Assembly (NCBI GenBank): GCA_024138025.1
Contig: JAMXBD010002489.1
Span: forward strand, 124,001 to 188,000
Direction of reading: 5' to 3'
From: Combretum micranthum
Taxonomy: Eukaryota > Streptophyta > Magnoliopsida > Myrtales > Combretaceae
Length of the DNA: 64,000 nt
Shown here: piece by piece, positions 33,501 through 45,484 of the stretch
Layout: each line of letters begins with the position of its first letter
How positions within the stretch are numbered: position 1 is the first letter of the stretch
Notes under the pieces: generated by a model
Databases searched by the model: none
Told to the model about the DNA's origin: nothing
What the model saw: the letters and a program-made list of their open reading frames with translations, nothing else
Translations under genes and position numbers: made by a program

Positions 33501-34139
33501 GGAGGGAGTGGACGGAAAGGCCATGAAAGAGAGAGAAAAAATTGATTAAATTTGTTGTTTTGTAATAAAAAGAAGTAATATATAAAGTGTGATGTGATTA
33601 AAGTTGTATGGGGAAGGTAAATTGTAAGGTATAAGAATGGTAGAGTGTAAGAATATAGTGTAAGAAAAAGTAAAGATAGATGAATAGTAATAAATAGTAG
33701 AAAAGTACTATGAATAGTAGACTAGATAATTAAAATACCGGTAGTAAAGAAAATATGTGTAAATAAGCTATATCTGATATTTAGTTACCGAAAAATTATA
33801 GAACTGATATTTTTGAAATCCTTATATTTTTACGAATCTATTGGTGTTGTCAGAATATTTTCAATATCCGGTGCATCAGGGCACGATTTTTGAAAATTGA
33901 TCCTGATTGGATCCGAAAGACACTAAAAAATTACGAATATGATATTTTTAAGCTTTCTTATATTATTACGAATCATTTTCCACAATTATCTTAATTTCTT
34001 TTTTCTAGGATTTAAGGACACAGGATTGTCGAATCTAGATTCACTAGACTAAACGTAGAAATAGATTAACTTTAGGTTTTCGATTTGACTTCCGGTTCTT
34101 AGGGTTTGCTTGTATTATCGAAAAATCTAGGGGCTTACA
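30525..34139 (-). repeat. 5' LTR of element C
   Basis: 3615 bp, sense TGTAAGCC to GTGGCA (end mutated from GTGACA). Contains a pyrimidine-rich, ATG-free leader (about 33410-33249) ending CCTTAG before GTAAAAG, exon-like 31701-31635 (TTTGTTTAG before, ATGGACGA/GTGAGT after) and a 39-nt block 30921-30883 (TTGCAG before, GTAGAA after). The right flank continues as the D LTR. Confidence 0.75.
31635..31701 (-). other. Candidate exon 2 in C LTR
   Basis: 67 nt, the only ATG is the ATGGACGA at its 3' end, followed by GTGAGT. Upstream it reads PEDYFDS and a stop in the same frame, matching LTR-1, D and G. Confidence 0.5.
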
Positions 34140-34487
34140 ACGTGGACCGTGCAGCCAGGTACTTTCCTTTTGGTTAAGGAATCTCTAGATGTAGCTTAAT
34201 GATGGATAAGATGAAGAGTTATTCTTGTAATAGATTTGTGACTGGGGAATGCCCCTAATTTTTGTAAGATTATTGATATGAACAAATGAATATTATGAAT
34301 CCTCTTTTCTTAATTTATTATTATATCTTCTTAAGCTTCATAATTCCTTGTATGGTTCTCTAAATTTGTGAGAGCATGCCTTATACTTAATGTCAAAGTT
34401 TCTAGGAATGACTAAGGGTGTCATACTTAAGCTTTAATATCGAGTATGGCGGACTGTTATGTTTAGGGTACCCCTTGGGGCGTGACA
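34140..34487 (+). repeat. 5' LTR remnant of element D
   Basis: Matches the last 348 bp of the 3' LTR (42935-43282), including the CAGCCAG/GTA donor-like site near 34158 and the GGGGCGTGACA end. The first 3.1 kb are gone, replaced at the left by element C. Confidence 0.85.
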
Positions 34488-34494
34488 GTTAAGT

Positions 34495-34510
34495 TGGTAT
34501 CAGAGCATGG
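34495..34510 (+). other. Primer-binding site of element D
   Basis: TGGTATCAGAGCATGG, seven bases after the LTR end, complementary to initiator tRNA-Met. Confidence 0.9.
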
Positions 34511-34639
34511 TTAAGAACCTAGGAATCACGATTATAGAATTGGACTTAAGTAGAAAATAAACTAGAGTAGAAATAAGAAAGACTTAGATGAGATAGAATG
34601 GGTAAAATAAGCTTTCTGACTTCTCTCTCTTTTGCATAG

Positions 34640-35592
34640 ATTACCATAGATGAAGCCCGTCTGTAGGCTAAGAACTTCCGAAAGGGACCCTTTGAAAACC
34701 TAGAAAAATTATCGATTGAAACTTAGGGTGTTATGCGAAGAATTTGCTTTAGCCGGACAACCTAAGACCGTCCGGGAAATGTTTTTGATCTGGAAAAGAG
34801 GAATGATGCAAACAGAGTGGAAAGGAGTAGTACAGACTATCCACAACTGCCCTATAGGAAAGAAAATGACCGAGCTAAAGATGATATATGTGGTGGTACG
34901 AATTGCTACCATCGCGAAAGACTGACCGATGCTGAGGGAAGCAATGTTCGTCCTATAGGAAAGAAAATGGACCAATGTACGTATATGCCCATGACAATTT
35001 GATGGACCACCTCGAATGGATGAAAGTTGACCTCAGTGAAGTTTTCCACTGGCATGGAGTTTACCAAGTGATTTTGCGACCACCAACTGAAGTGTCCACT
35101 GAGCCACCCGCTTTTACCGGAATCCAACGAAGAAGGAACGAGGTCCTACGTTTACACATGGATGGAACAGTAATAAGAGAGGAGCCGATACAATAAGCAA
35201 GTGAATATTCTGAGGAAGACCATGAAGGAGGACTAGAGCAAGAAGCTGGAAACCAGACTGCTGTTGGAGTCGACGAGCTCTGGAATAGCGAAGAGGCAAG
35301 AATCATCCGCTATTTAGAAGAACGACAGGCTCGAAGGAGACAAGAAGTGGACTCAACCATGGACACGGACAATGCTCCATCAAATGAGAATGATAGCATG
35401 GAAGCAAAAGGGGCTGTTACCTGGAGAACCATTCATGACATTGTGCCAGAATTGAATGAAGCAGAACTGACTAATATACATGAAAGGTCGAGGGAAGCAG
35501 CCAGAAAGAGGAAGAAAGACTTTAAGCAATTTATGAGGAAGAGAAACCCGGAGTCGTCCAGTAGTAACCCTAGAGATGCACACGATGAATGA
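34640..35592 (+). pseudogene. Element D extra ORF upstream of gag, homologue of A's
   Basis: Begins directly after CTCTCTCTTTTGCATAG, an excellent plant splice-acceptor sequence. The first codons (ITIDEAR, then AKNFRK) align with VSLGETR..ARNFTK of element A; then LRVLCEEFALAGQPKTVREMF aligns with A's RLRVLCEDFAL and GPMYVYAHDNLMDHLEW with A's GPLYVHARDDLDDHRDW. The C-terminal part (35090-35592) is charged, with QARRRQEVDSTM, WRTIHDIVPELNEAELTNIH and a basic ARKRKKDFKQFMRKR, ending at a stop at 35590-35592. A stop at codon 9, a frameshift near 34690 and others show decay. No ATG opens the conserved frame. No signal peptide, membrane helix or known motif is visible. Function unknown. Confidence 0.6.
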
Positions 35593-36229
35593 AGGAAGGA
35601 AGGAAGAAGCCAAGCATATCCCTTGTAGTCCAGTTTAAATTTTGTAATTAAAGACTAGATCAACGATCTTAGTCTATCTTTCTAGTTTTTGGAATGGTGC
35701 TTTGTTATTCTTTTTTTTTGTGATTGTTATGATTTACCTTGTTGTTTATTGCAATTTCCATGTAAGTGCACCCGTTTATTTCAATTTTCTAATGAATTTA
35801 TGTTTTAAGAATGATCTCAAAATTTACCTTGATTTGAATTTTATTTCAGTAAACTATTTATGCATGTAAGTTTCCGTTATATCCGCAAATTTCCGGCAAA
35901 AATTTAATTAAGTTATCAAAACGATAAAACCTAACTTAAGAAAGTTTAAAATAGCCAAAGTAGAGGAAGACATGGGAGGAGCAAAGTGCCTCCAACCAAC
36001 CAGATGTTGAAGCCAAGCAACTTGTCGTTCAAGGAGCCGCTGTACCTCAGATGGACTTGTACGCCACACTAGGACATCTGACCACGTGCTAGAAGCAATT
36101 AGGCAGAACATGCCTACACATGTACCTGTACCCAAAACCGCACTAACACTGGCACCTATACCAATGCCACCGTAACAACAAGTGCCAACTGAAGCATCTA
36201 TACCAAGGAGCATACACTCCCAAAATGCA
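35593..36229 (+). other. Spacer between extra ORF and gag of D
   Basis: AT-rich to about 35960, then a Pro/Thr-rich broken gag N-terminal region with stops. No independent gene. Confidence 0.4.
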
Positions 36230-37379
36230 CCTTTACCTCCACCCTAACGCTAATGCCATATAAGAGTACGTTGCCTGATTTTATCCGAGGTAACTGTTAT
36301 TTTGATGGAGCTTACGATAAGCCAAATTAGGCCGAAGATTGGCTTGCTTAAATAGAAATGTCTTTCGATGCATATGAGGTTTCACACTACCTATAAATCA
36401 AGTATGCGACATTTATGCTTCATCCGAATGTAGAATATGGTGGGGATCAAAGAAAAGAGAGCTAATGACCCCTATCACTTGGGAAGTATTCAGACATGAG
36501 TTCTTAGAAAATTATTTCCCGAGAAGCCTACGAGTAGGGTATAGTGCAGACTTCTTGCAAATTGTTCAGAAATGAAGAACTATCGAGCAATACGAGACTG
36601 AGCTCAGTAGATTACTGCAATACGCCCCCGATTCCTACAAGTATAGCGAGGAATTGAAAAGAAAAATCTTTATAGGAGGATTGGACGAAGACCTGAGAAT
36701 GAGGTTAGAGGAATTTGACATAAGAAGTTATCGAGAATTAGTGGAAAAAGCTCGGATTATAGAAGGAGCAAGGAAAAGGAGAGAAAGAATAGAATAAGAG
36801 AAAGTCCCGATTTTTGAGAAGAAGTTTTATGATGAATCCAGTTCCATACCCCCACAAAAGAGATTCAAGCCCTTAACAACTATAGGAACAATGATAACAG
36901 TAGGAGGTTCGAACCAAAAAAACGTCAAGTGTTGGAAGTGCAATGGAGCACACTACCCCAAGAAGTGCCCAGAGTTGTTTGGAAAGTGCTTCTTCTATGG
37001 AGATGCAGACCATAAGATATCAAAATGTTCAAAGAAAGGAAACTATACTTACCACGTCGCAAGCAAATTGGGTATTTCATCAATGACTGTCCACAAGGGA
37101 GGAATATTCTAACAAGGCCTTCTGGAGGAGCTGTACCTATAAGGATGAAGAAAAGAAATGGAAGTAGAAGTGAAAGCAAATTAGGATCCACTGCTTCAGG
37201 AATCAGAATCTACAACATGGAGGGACAATGGATAAGTGAAGAAATAAATGAAGAAGAGGGAGACTTAGCTGCTTTGGAATATAATAAACCTACAGCTGCG
37301 ACTTGGGAAACGAGAAGGCTTGAACCCTCTTTGTTATTCCTTTATTACAAGCAATATAAGAGTTTAAAGTTTTATGAAT
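36230..37379 (+). pseudogene. Element D gag
   Basis: LPDFIRGNCYFDGAYDKP and EDWLA..IEMSFDAYEV open the capsid part; then TWEVFRHEFLENYFPRSLRV, IEQYETELSRLLQYAPDSY, ELVEKARIIEGARKR; zinc knuckles CWKCNGAHYPKKC and CFFYGDADHKISKC (second Cys replaced by Tyr); and IRIYNMEGQWISEE with an acidic tail. In-frame stops replace Gln/Glu codons (for example TAG before AEDWLA and TAA after it), consistent with decay of a methylated repeat. The order matches gag of A and C. Confidence 0.75.
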
Positions 37380-37389
37380 AAGTAGATAT

Positions 37390-39720
37390 GCGAATAGAAG
37401 TAATAATCCACCTGTCAGATACACAAGAAATGTACAATTAGGAAACCAGAATGTTTTGCTCTTTTGAATGTAGAGCAGCAGATTCTTTCGTTACACCGAA
37501 TCTAGCTAAGAGGTTCGGACCACCAATAACAAACATTGACTCTTAGCTTTAAGATTAAAACCTCCACGAAAAAGGATATTGAAACCTAAGAAGTATGGAA
37601 GGATCATCTAATAAGGATATAAGGACATACATCCACTTGTGGCTTCAAAAGTAATGGGATAAGAAGTGAATCTTTTGTATAAGTTGTTTATCTCTCGATA
37701 AAACCCCAATTAATGATCACAAAAAGAGCATAGAACTCATAAGAAGAGAAGATAATGTTGGTAAAGAATCCACTATTGCAAGGAAAGAAGAGTCACATTC
37801 TTTCGAGTTGATCGAAGAAGTTTCAAAGGGAATGGATGACTACCTTGATGACACGGAAAAAGATAAAGAGAAACCTATCTTGAAGGATATCTCCGATTGT
37901 CAATAAGTTTTTAGGAAGTCTTCCAGATGAATGGCCTGGATTACATTCAAAGATCAATTTTAAGATTAGAATAATGGCCAATACGGTATAATTTGCTAAA
38001 GCATCATATCAAATGGCCTCAATAGAGTTAAAAGAGTTGGAGAAACAACTACAAGAACCTTTGGATCAAGGCTTATACAATCAAGTTTATCATCCTGGAA
38101 TACGCTGGTTTGGATTGTAAAGGAAGAAAAGGATCAATTCCTAAGTTTATGCATTGATTATTAGGAGATGAGCAAAGTCACAATCAAGAATGAATACTCG
38201 TCCTCTATAGTTGAAGATCTTTTGACCAACTATACGGAGCAAAAACGTTTCTCACGATTTGATGTCAAAGTACCACCGATTAAGGATCAAATCAAAAGAT
38301 GATTCAGAAGAATGCATTTTGAACTCGTTATGGACACCACGAGTTTCTAGTGATACCTTTTGGATTGATTCAACTCGAACTAAGTATATAAATCTCTGTT
38401 GGATAAATGGACGATATTTTAGTCTATTCTAAACAAGAGAGCAAAAAGGAAAGAGAAGATAGCTAAAATTAATCAAGGACTGTAATTTCAAGTGTCGACC
38501 TTGCTCACAAAACATAAGGAGTTAATAAAAAGAATTGAGAAGCTGAGCATCAAGATCATGGGACAAGGAATGAAGGAGGAGTTAGCTAATATGGTATTGG
38601 AACCAACCTTGGTAAGAAGAATTAAGGAAGCTTAACGCTAAGATGAGAAGATACAAAGGATAAAGAGGAAAATATAAGAAGGAAAGTGTATTGATGGACG
38701 ACAATGATAATATCAAGGGAATTAAAGGATGATTTTGTGTGCCTAAGAATAAGGAAATAAGAAAGGAAATTATAAGCAGAACCCAGAATGTATGATACAT
38801 CCTAAAGGAACCAAATTATATCTAGAATTTCAAAGATCATTATTGATGGAAGGGATGAAACAAAGACGTAGCCAATTATGTGAAAAAGTGTCAACAAAGG
38901 AATAAGAGCACAAAGAGATGAAAAGATTAACAAAATCTATACTGATATTGGAATAAAGATGGAATGAAATTCCTATGGATTACCAATAATATCAACCTAA
39001 AACAATGCTGTCTGATTGACTAAAGATTGGACGAGCTGGCAAATCCTTATGAAAGGAAAATAGTATGATAGCATGGGATACCAGTCGAAATCATATCAAC
39101 TCGGAACATAAGAATTGTGCCTAAGCATTGAACTAATCTACAAGAGATTTTGAAGACAAGGCTAAGCTTTGATACCGTATGCCACCTTTAGGCTAATGGA
39201 CAATCAAAGCGAACAAATCGAACTTTGGAGAGACATTAACAACGTGTATCATGAATTTCAAAGAAAGAAGGAGGCACAAGATAAACAAAAGGAGTAAGAC
39301 TGATCAGAAATTGAGGACTTTGGAAATTTCAAAAAGGAAATCAGGTGTACTGAAGGATAAAGAGTACACATCATGTGCACTCCCAAGGAAAATTTGAGCC
39401 CACGATACATTAAATCTTTTTTAGATGCTAAAACAAGTTGGAAGTTTTTAATCTTGTCACCAAACCTGTTGGAAGTATACGGCATGATCCAGATCTCCAT
39501 ACGACGATTGACCAAAGAACCAGTTTTAGAGTTAGAGCCAATACTCTTAAAGGAGGATCTCACCTATAAGGAATACCCAGTATGAATCTCTAGCTGAAAA
39601 GTTCAAAAGATGGGAAATAAGGAAATCAAGTATGTCAAAGGTCTATAGAGAAATCTTTTCCACAAGAAGGCAACATAAGGAACTGTGGACAAGATGCGAC
39701 ACAAGCACCTAAGGATGTTT
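37390..39720 (+). pseudogene. Element D pol, heavily decayed with internal deletion
   Basis: Protease-like segment (FVTPNLAKRFGPP) near 37480, linker with acidic DDYLDDTEKDKE near 37830, RT finger remnants (YQMASIELKELEKQLQEPLD) near 38005, then a gap in which RT palm, thumb and RNase H are mostly absent. Sequence resumes at about 38510 with KELIKRIEKL, NMVLEPTLVRRIKEA and IHPKGTKLY of the pre-integrase region, and ends with LSPRYIKSF, LELEPILLKEDLTYKEYPV and KEIKYVKVL of the GPY/F module and chromodomain near 39395-39650. Many stops. Confidence 0.65.
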
Positions 39721-39763
39721 AAAGCTTCAGATATGAACCTTCAAGTTTTGAGGACAAAATTTT

Positions 39764-39776
39764 CTTTAAGGGGAAG
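39764..39776 (+). other. Polypurine tract of element D
   Basis: CTTTAAGGGGAAG directly before the 3' LTR. The first LTR bases expected (TGTAAACCC) are not present, so the boundary is slightly eroded. Confidence 0.6.
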
Positions 39777-40474
39777 TTTTGGAATCGGTTCAGCTTAAAC
39801 GCTAATCTGGAAGTCAACTGGGAACCCTAAAGTCAACAAGACTCTAGTTAGACGTAATGGCTTAAGTCCGGCAATCCCGAATAAGCATATTTGAGAAAGT
39901 AAGTAAGAGTTTAGTATGTAGAATAGTTTGTAATTACTTAAGGAAACTTAAAAAGATCAGATTAGTAAAACCGCGAATTGTTTTGAACCCGAATGGATAA
40001 AGTTTTTGAAAACATGTCCTAGGGCTCGGAATAGTAAAAATATTCCAAATATACCATTAGACTCGTAAAAATATAAGGTTTTCAAAAATATTAGTTTTAC
40101 AATTTTTCGGTAAGTTAAAATAACAGATATCGCAATTATACACGTATTTTCTTACTACCGGTACTTCATTAGTCATATCTATATTATATTACACTATTTA
40201 CTACTATTCTACATTATTCTTTTATCTCTACTTTTTCTAACACTTGTTCTTATAATACATAACCCATAACCTTTACTTTTTACCTTTCTATAACTTCATT
40301 TCACATCTACCTTACTTATTACTTCATTTATTCAACAAAAATACAAAAAAAAAAATAAATAAAACTCTCTCCCTCTCATACCCCCCGTGGCCAGCGCCCC
40401 TTGTCTCCCTCTCTCCCTCATTTTGTTTCAATTTTCTTTTATTTAAATCACATAAAAATTCACTCTTCATTTCC

Positions 40475-40482
40475 TATAAATA
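40475..40482 (+). promoter_or_regulatory. TATA box in D 3' LTR
   Basis: TATAAATA in TTCCTATAAATACTCCCC, followed by a 160-nt pyrimidine-rich stretch without ATG that ends TTTAA/GTAAAC at 40665/40666. Confidence 0.6.
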
Positions 40483-42138
40483 CTCCCCTCCTCTTTCACT
40501 TCTTTCACATAATTACTACTCACAAATTTCTATACCAACCTCTCTCAAAATTTCCTCTCAAAACTCTCTCCAAATATCCTCCCAAAACTCTCTCAAAATA
40601 ATCTCAAACCACTTTCTACCTATACAAAACCCATAACCACATAACACTTCAAAAACCTTCTTTAAGTAAACTTTTCTTTATATTTTCTTCTTCTCATGTC
40701 ATGTAACTTTACATGACCACGGTGTAAGCTTCCAAAAACTAAATATGGAAGCTACACTATGTTCATGTATTGTTCTTGTTCATGAAAATCCATTAATGTT
40801 TATATTGTTTTACTTTGTTCATATTATTGTTATTATATCTAAGTATTATTATGTATGTATATATATACATATCCTTTAGAGCATATGAGCTCACTTGCAA
40901 TTTATTTATTTTCATGTAAAGTAATTTATTTATTTCTTCCATTGCAATTTATTTGTTTCTTGTTGTTTTAAGACTAGTCTCTAGTCTTAGACTTGTCCTT
41001 ATCAAGTCAAAACAAATTTTTCTTCTTTCATTTTATTTTTCTTTTGGGACTGGTCTACTTCTTAGTCCCAGGAGCCTTGAAGAAGCTAAGACTCCCAATA
41101 CGTGACTTTATTTATTATTTATGTTATTTTGCTTGCTATTATTTCTCATAAATCATGCCATTAAGATTGTTGTCCAAATTTTTCAAGCTCTAAAAATATT
41201 TGATAAAAATGAGATTTTATCACTGAGGAATAAGTTTATATGAAATATAAAATCTATGATTTTAACAAAAATAAAGTCGTTCCTTTCCAAGTTATAAGAA
41301 AAACTCACTACAATTTTAGAAGCTACTTTTGTTTTGAAAAGCTTTTTAAATCATTTCTATATCACTTTGTTTTTTTTTTTCCAAAAAGAAAATAATTTTG
41401 ATACAAAAATGATTTCTATGAAAACATAACATAAAGAAAACCTTATGAGAAAAGAATGAGAATTTTCAAATTAAGATCTTTTCCAATAAATAGTAAAAAA
41501 AAATGGTATAGAAAATAAATAGGAAAAGTAGCACTAATATAGAGAATTTAGAAAAGAAGAAAATTACTTTTCGAAAAAGTCATCTAGGAAAAATAATAAT
41601 TCAAACATAAAGTAATTCTTTGAAAACAAAAGAATCAAAGTATTCATTTCAAAAAATTTACAAAATGAATTTCTTGTAACCTATAGTTTTCTAAAACTCC
41701 TAATTGACATTGTTTTACTCAAGAAACATGGTTGGACAATAAACATTTAAGCATGAATAAATATGAGCCAAGTAGCTATAAAAAGAGAATTTTTTAACTA
41801 TATAGATAACTAAGTATTTATCAAACAAATTTTGAATGATATAAAGTTTGAAACAAAATTGTTTTTGGGATAGAAAAATTCATGGTGAATCTGATCACCA
41901 CTGTTTCGGGGTCTAAATGGTTTAGTTTGATAAAAATAGTTTTAGAAATGGATAGATCTTTTCGAATAGGTAGAAATTGGTATATTATATGCTTGATTCC
42001 AAGTTAAAATGACCAAGTTATGGCCATTTTAAATTGAAATTCTCCTTTATACGAACTTTGACGTTCTCATGACATTGTTTTGTCAAAATTCAATAAAATC
42101 ATCAAGAAATACTCATTTTGGGTATTCTCTTTTACTAG

Positions 42139-42194
42139 GTGATTCCGAGGAAGGACACTTATACCCCAAGGACTATTTCGACTAAGTGGATTGT
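42139..42194 (+). other. Candidate exon 2 in D LTR (start codon lost)
   Basis: 56 nt between TTTACTAG and GTGAGT; reads YPKDYFD and a stop as in other copies, but the terminal ATGGCCGA has become GGATTGT. Confidence 0.4.
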
Positions 42195-42912
42195 GTGAGT
42201 GACTCATCCGTTTAGAAGAATTGTTGACATGGCATCATGAGTTTATTTCCTTAAAATGCTTCACTTGATTGTGCTTGTAATCTAGTTGCATTAGAATTAA
42301 GAAAAGACAAATGGATATGTATGTAAGATAATTTGTTGAAAGGATCCTAAGAATATCGAGGCCGAAATTGATTTAATGTTTATTTTACTATAACAGTTGA
42401 TTTGTATAAGATTCTATTATCACCTTGAGTTTGATAATAATGATGCTATGATATCATAAATAAATTGATTCATGCATACCATGAAGTGAGTCACATTGCA
42501 TTGGGCTATTATGCTTGGGTGAGAAGGATTGTAGCTCAGGTCAAAAGCAACACTTGGCGAAGTGACTGAAAGCGATTGCGTGGCCACATAAAAGAAATGC
42601 TTGGCGGAAAGTCCAGAAGCAAGGCTCAATTCAAGTAGACTTAATATGCTTGGTGATATTGATCAAAAGTGTAAATCTTTTTAACTAAAACTACTTGTTT
42701 TGAGGTTACGTATCACCAAACCCCAAATGGAGGGTGTAAATCCATTCAACATATAGTTCCCAGAAAACTATATGCCTTATTTGCCCACTTTTATGTTGCA
42801 TTTCATTTGTCTGCTTAAATAACTTGTTTGAATTCCATTACACAAGAAGTTATTTATGGAAATAGTTCTCACTAAGCCTATTAGCTTATACCCTTATAGA
42901 TATTTTTTGCAG

Positions 42913-42954
42913 TTTACCTATTTGTGGTTAAGGCCACGTGAACCCTGCAGCCAG
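42913..42954 (+). other. Candidate 42-nt exon 3 in D LTR
   Basis: Preceded by ATTTTTTGCAG, followed by GTATTT. Frame 0 reads FTYLWLRPREPCSQ without stop, and continues in phase into the extra ORF at 34640. The next frame contains a stop. Confidence 0.55.
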
Positions 42955-43282
42955 GTATTTTCCTTTTAGTTAAGGAATCTCTATATGTAGCTTAGTGATG
43001 GATAAGATGAAGAATTATTCTTGTAATAGATTTGTGACTGGGAATGCCCCTAAGTTTTGTAAGATTATTGATATGAACAAATGAATATTATGAATCATCT
43101 TTTCTTAATTTGTTATTATATCTTCTTAAGCTTCATAATTCCATATATGGTCCTCTAAATTTGTGAGAGCATGCCTTGCACTTAATGTCAAAGCTTCTAG
43201 GAATGACTAAGGGTGTCATACTTAAGCTTTAATATTGAGTGTGGCGGACTGTTATGTTTAAGGTACCCCTTAGGGCGTGACA

Positions 43283-43638
43283 GGTTGGAGTTATGGCATA
43301 CAGGCTAGCATTGCCACCGAGTCTAGAAGGAGTGCACAACATATTCCACGTATCCCTATTGAGGAAATATGTGCAAGACCCTGATCCGATTGTAGCTATG
43401 GAACCATTGGAAGTTCAAGCTAATCTTTATACTCGAGAAAAGCTAATAAAGATCTTAGATACAAAAAAAAAAGATATTGAGGAGATGCGTGATCAATTAC
43501 GTGAAGGTCCAGTGGACAAATCAAACTAAATGAGAAGCAACTTAGGAGTTAGAAGAGGAAAAGCAAGCCATATACCTCGGGCTATTCAATGAATCAGGTA
43601 ACTTTCGAGGATGAAAGTTTCTTTTAGGAGGGAAAAGA
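43283..43638 (+). pseudogene. Element E pol C-terminus and purine tract
   Basis: [20 protein letters not shown] and SLLRKYVQDPDPIVAMEPLE are the GPY/F module end of a Gypsy integrase, followed by a decayed chromodomain segment (KLIKILDTKKKDIEEM) and stops. TTAGGAGGGAAAAGA (43624-43638) is the purine tract. The upstream pol is not present: element D was inserted here, right after its GTGACA end. Confidence 0.7.
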
Positions 43639-44019
43639 TGTAAGATATATATAATTAATTTATAATGAATAGTAGAAATCTAATAAAGTATTGTTTAAAA
43701 GGGTATATTTGTCCTTGAACAAATGAATTTGGACACGAGGAAGTCACGTGCAAATGATCGGACGAATTTAGCTTAAGCTAGCATCTAAGCCACCATTCTT
43801 TAATCCTAAGCCGCCGGCTTAAAGAAAATGGATGATGGCCTAAACTTCAGTGTTGAAGCTTTGAAAATTGCTGAGGAAATTGGTCCTACACCGGACTAAT
43901 GACCATCGGTGTACCTAGCTCAGTTGCTAGTGTAAGTGGCTAAGCCACCGGTGAAAAGATCGGCCTATGGCTGCATGTTCCTTAGGCTATGTTAGCATTT
44001 TTCCTAAGCAAATTCCCTT

Positions 44020-44027
44020 TATAAATA
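44020..44027 (+). promoter_or_regulatory. TATA box of element E LTR
   Basis: TATAAATA within CCCTTTATAAATAGACCCC, about 55 bp before a perfect donor GTAAGT at 44078. Confidence 0.6.
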
Positions 44028-44158
44028 GACCCCTTGACCCACGAATTTGTCACACTTCTTCCTTAGAAAAATCCTAGGTAAGTGGGTTTATCTCTAATCT
44101 TTTTCAATTAATTTCCTTAGATAAATTAGTCTAATTCTAATTTTTCATATAATTGAAG

Positions 44159-44227
44159 GAGATTCGAGATCTAGTGGAGCAACCCAAAATCAGATTTGGA
44201 GAGTTGTGGTTTCGAATTGAAATAAAG
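44159..44227 (+). other. Candidate leader exon in E LTR
   Basis: 69 nt between CATATAATTGAAG and GTAAGA, open in frame 0 over 23 codons, no ATG. A further exon-like block (44314-44364) lies between GTGACAG and GTAAGT. Confidence 0.4.
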
Positions 44228-44437
44228 GTAAGATCTCTATCATGGTCTTATGATTATCAAGATTAATAGATTGTAGGAATATGATTATAGTGATATTTAA
44301 TTACTTGTGACAGGAGAATTGATTGAATTAGGATTCTGTTGCAAGCAAGATCTACCAGTTCTAGGTAAGTGTGAATCCATCCCATCTTTATGGATTTAAA
44401 GTTATGAACTTTCATAATAGTTTTATTCATTGAGGAT

Positions 44438-44466
<29 letters not shown>
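44438..44466. repeat. TA/TATG microsatellite
   Basis: Run of AT dinucleotides followed by GTAT tetramers. Confidence 0.9.
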
Positions 44467-44470
<4 letters not shown>

Positions 44471-45484
44471 AAGGAATTGTGGAGGTAGTTAAGAACTCTG
44501 GAGGAATTGTGATAAAGGTTTCATTGAAGTGCCAACGAGATAAACAGGTGTGTTGATATTCAAATAGACTTATGGAAACAAGGGTTAGGGTGTCATATTA
44601 TAGTTGAAATTGAAATTGATTTGTAATATATTGATAAACAGGAATACTTGTGAGATTAAGGTTCCTACTCTGTTAGTAGTTACTGTTCGGGAGATTTGGA
44701 TTGAAAGCAAATCTAGATACGATCTTACCATGTTTGATTGTTTGTGCTTGTAGGTTTAGTTGTTAAATTTGAATAATTCTTATTCGACTTTAATTTATGA
44801 GTGGCAGCAGTTAGTAAAGATGATGCAGGAGTGTGATACTAACGCTGGTAACTTGATAATCCTTGTGTGTCATTGTCCCGAGTGGAGTTGCACTTGGAGA
44901 TGATTCCGGTAGATTAAGAGTCGTTACCTACTTACTTTTGGAACATAATTATATACATATATACTATCTATACCATGGTTTTCATCGGGATCATGAGTTA
45001 CTTCGTATTTTGGATTAGATGCATATATTCCTAAACTGTGTTGGTTGCAAGCTGATAAAAAGATAATTAAACTGTGCTTGTTGCATTAGAGTATAAGTTG
45101 TATGTGATCTTGTGCTTTGCATGATCATGTGCAAGTGTTTTCGGTTTAGCATACCATGTTTTTTCGCTCAATCCTTATTTTTTCCACAAGTACAGGTGAA
45201 AATTCTATTATTTATGATATGACGGGTACGACGTATCCGTAGATTATAAGGAAAGCGAAAGTGGATTTGACCCTTCTGCTGATAACTAAGATTAGTATGT
45301 TATGGATAGTGGATCAAGAAGAAATACTTTATATTTGATTAGTTATCTTTGAGAATTTTATGATGTTTAAGAGATTCTTTTATTTCCTTAAAATTGACTT
45401 GTTTAGTTTATGATTTAGAAGAATTAAGGACATTTTATTTTATGAGTATCCTTTATTTGTGAGATTTTGGAGATATTTGAGATA

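Larger units (their letters stand above)
21780..34139 (-). mobile_element. Element C: truncated Tekay-like Gypsy element, interrupted by a solo LTR
   Basis: Minus strand. The 5' LTR is 30525-34139, PBS 30502-30516, leader region 29641-30500, gag N-terminus 29345-29640, then the solo LTR 24422-29344, then the rest of gag (24421-23347), protease and RT to 21780. The pol reading is cut at the start of RNase H (after the KLVS motif) where element A's LTR begins; RNase H, integrase, chromodomain and 3' LTR are missing from the window. Its 5' LTR abuts the remnant 5' LTR of element D, so C appears to have inserted there. Confidence 0.7.
34140..43282 (+). mobile_element. Element D: old Tekay-like element, 5' LTR truncated
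   Basis: Plus strand: 5' LTR remnant 34140-34487, PBS 34495-34510, extra ORF 34640-35592, gag 36230-37379, decayed pol 37390-39720, purine tract 39764-39776, 3' LTR 39777-43282. The 348 bp shared by the two LTRs differ at roughly 20 positions by eye, far more than in A. It lies inside element E pol, whose C-terminal codons resume at 43283. Confidence 0.8.
39777..43282 (+). repeat. 3' LTR of element D
   Basis: About 3.5 kb. Its 5' end (GGAATCGGTTCAGC..GGAAGTCAACTGGGAACCC) is similar to the inverted fragment at 47850-48494 and the 3' end to 34140-34487. It holds a TATA box (40475-40482), an ATG-free leader to 40665 ending at GTAAAC, exon-like block 42139-42194 (TTTACTAG before, GTGAGT after; the ATG is lost), a short ATGGAGGGT/GTAAAT block at 42705-42735, and the 42-nt exon 42913-42954. 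Confidence 0.8.
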
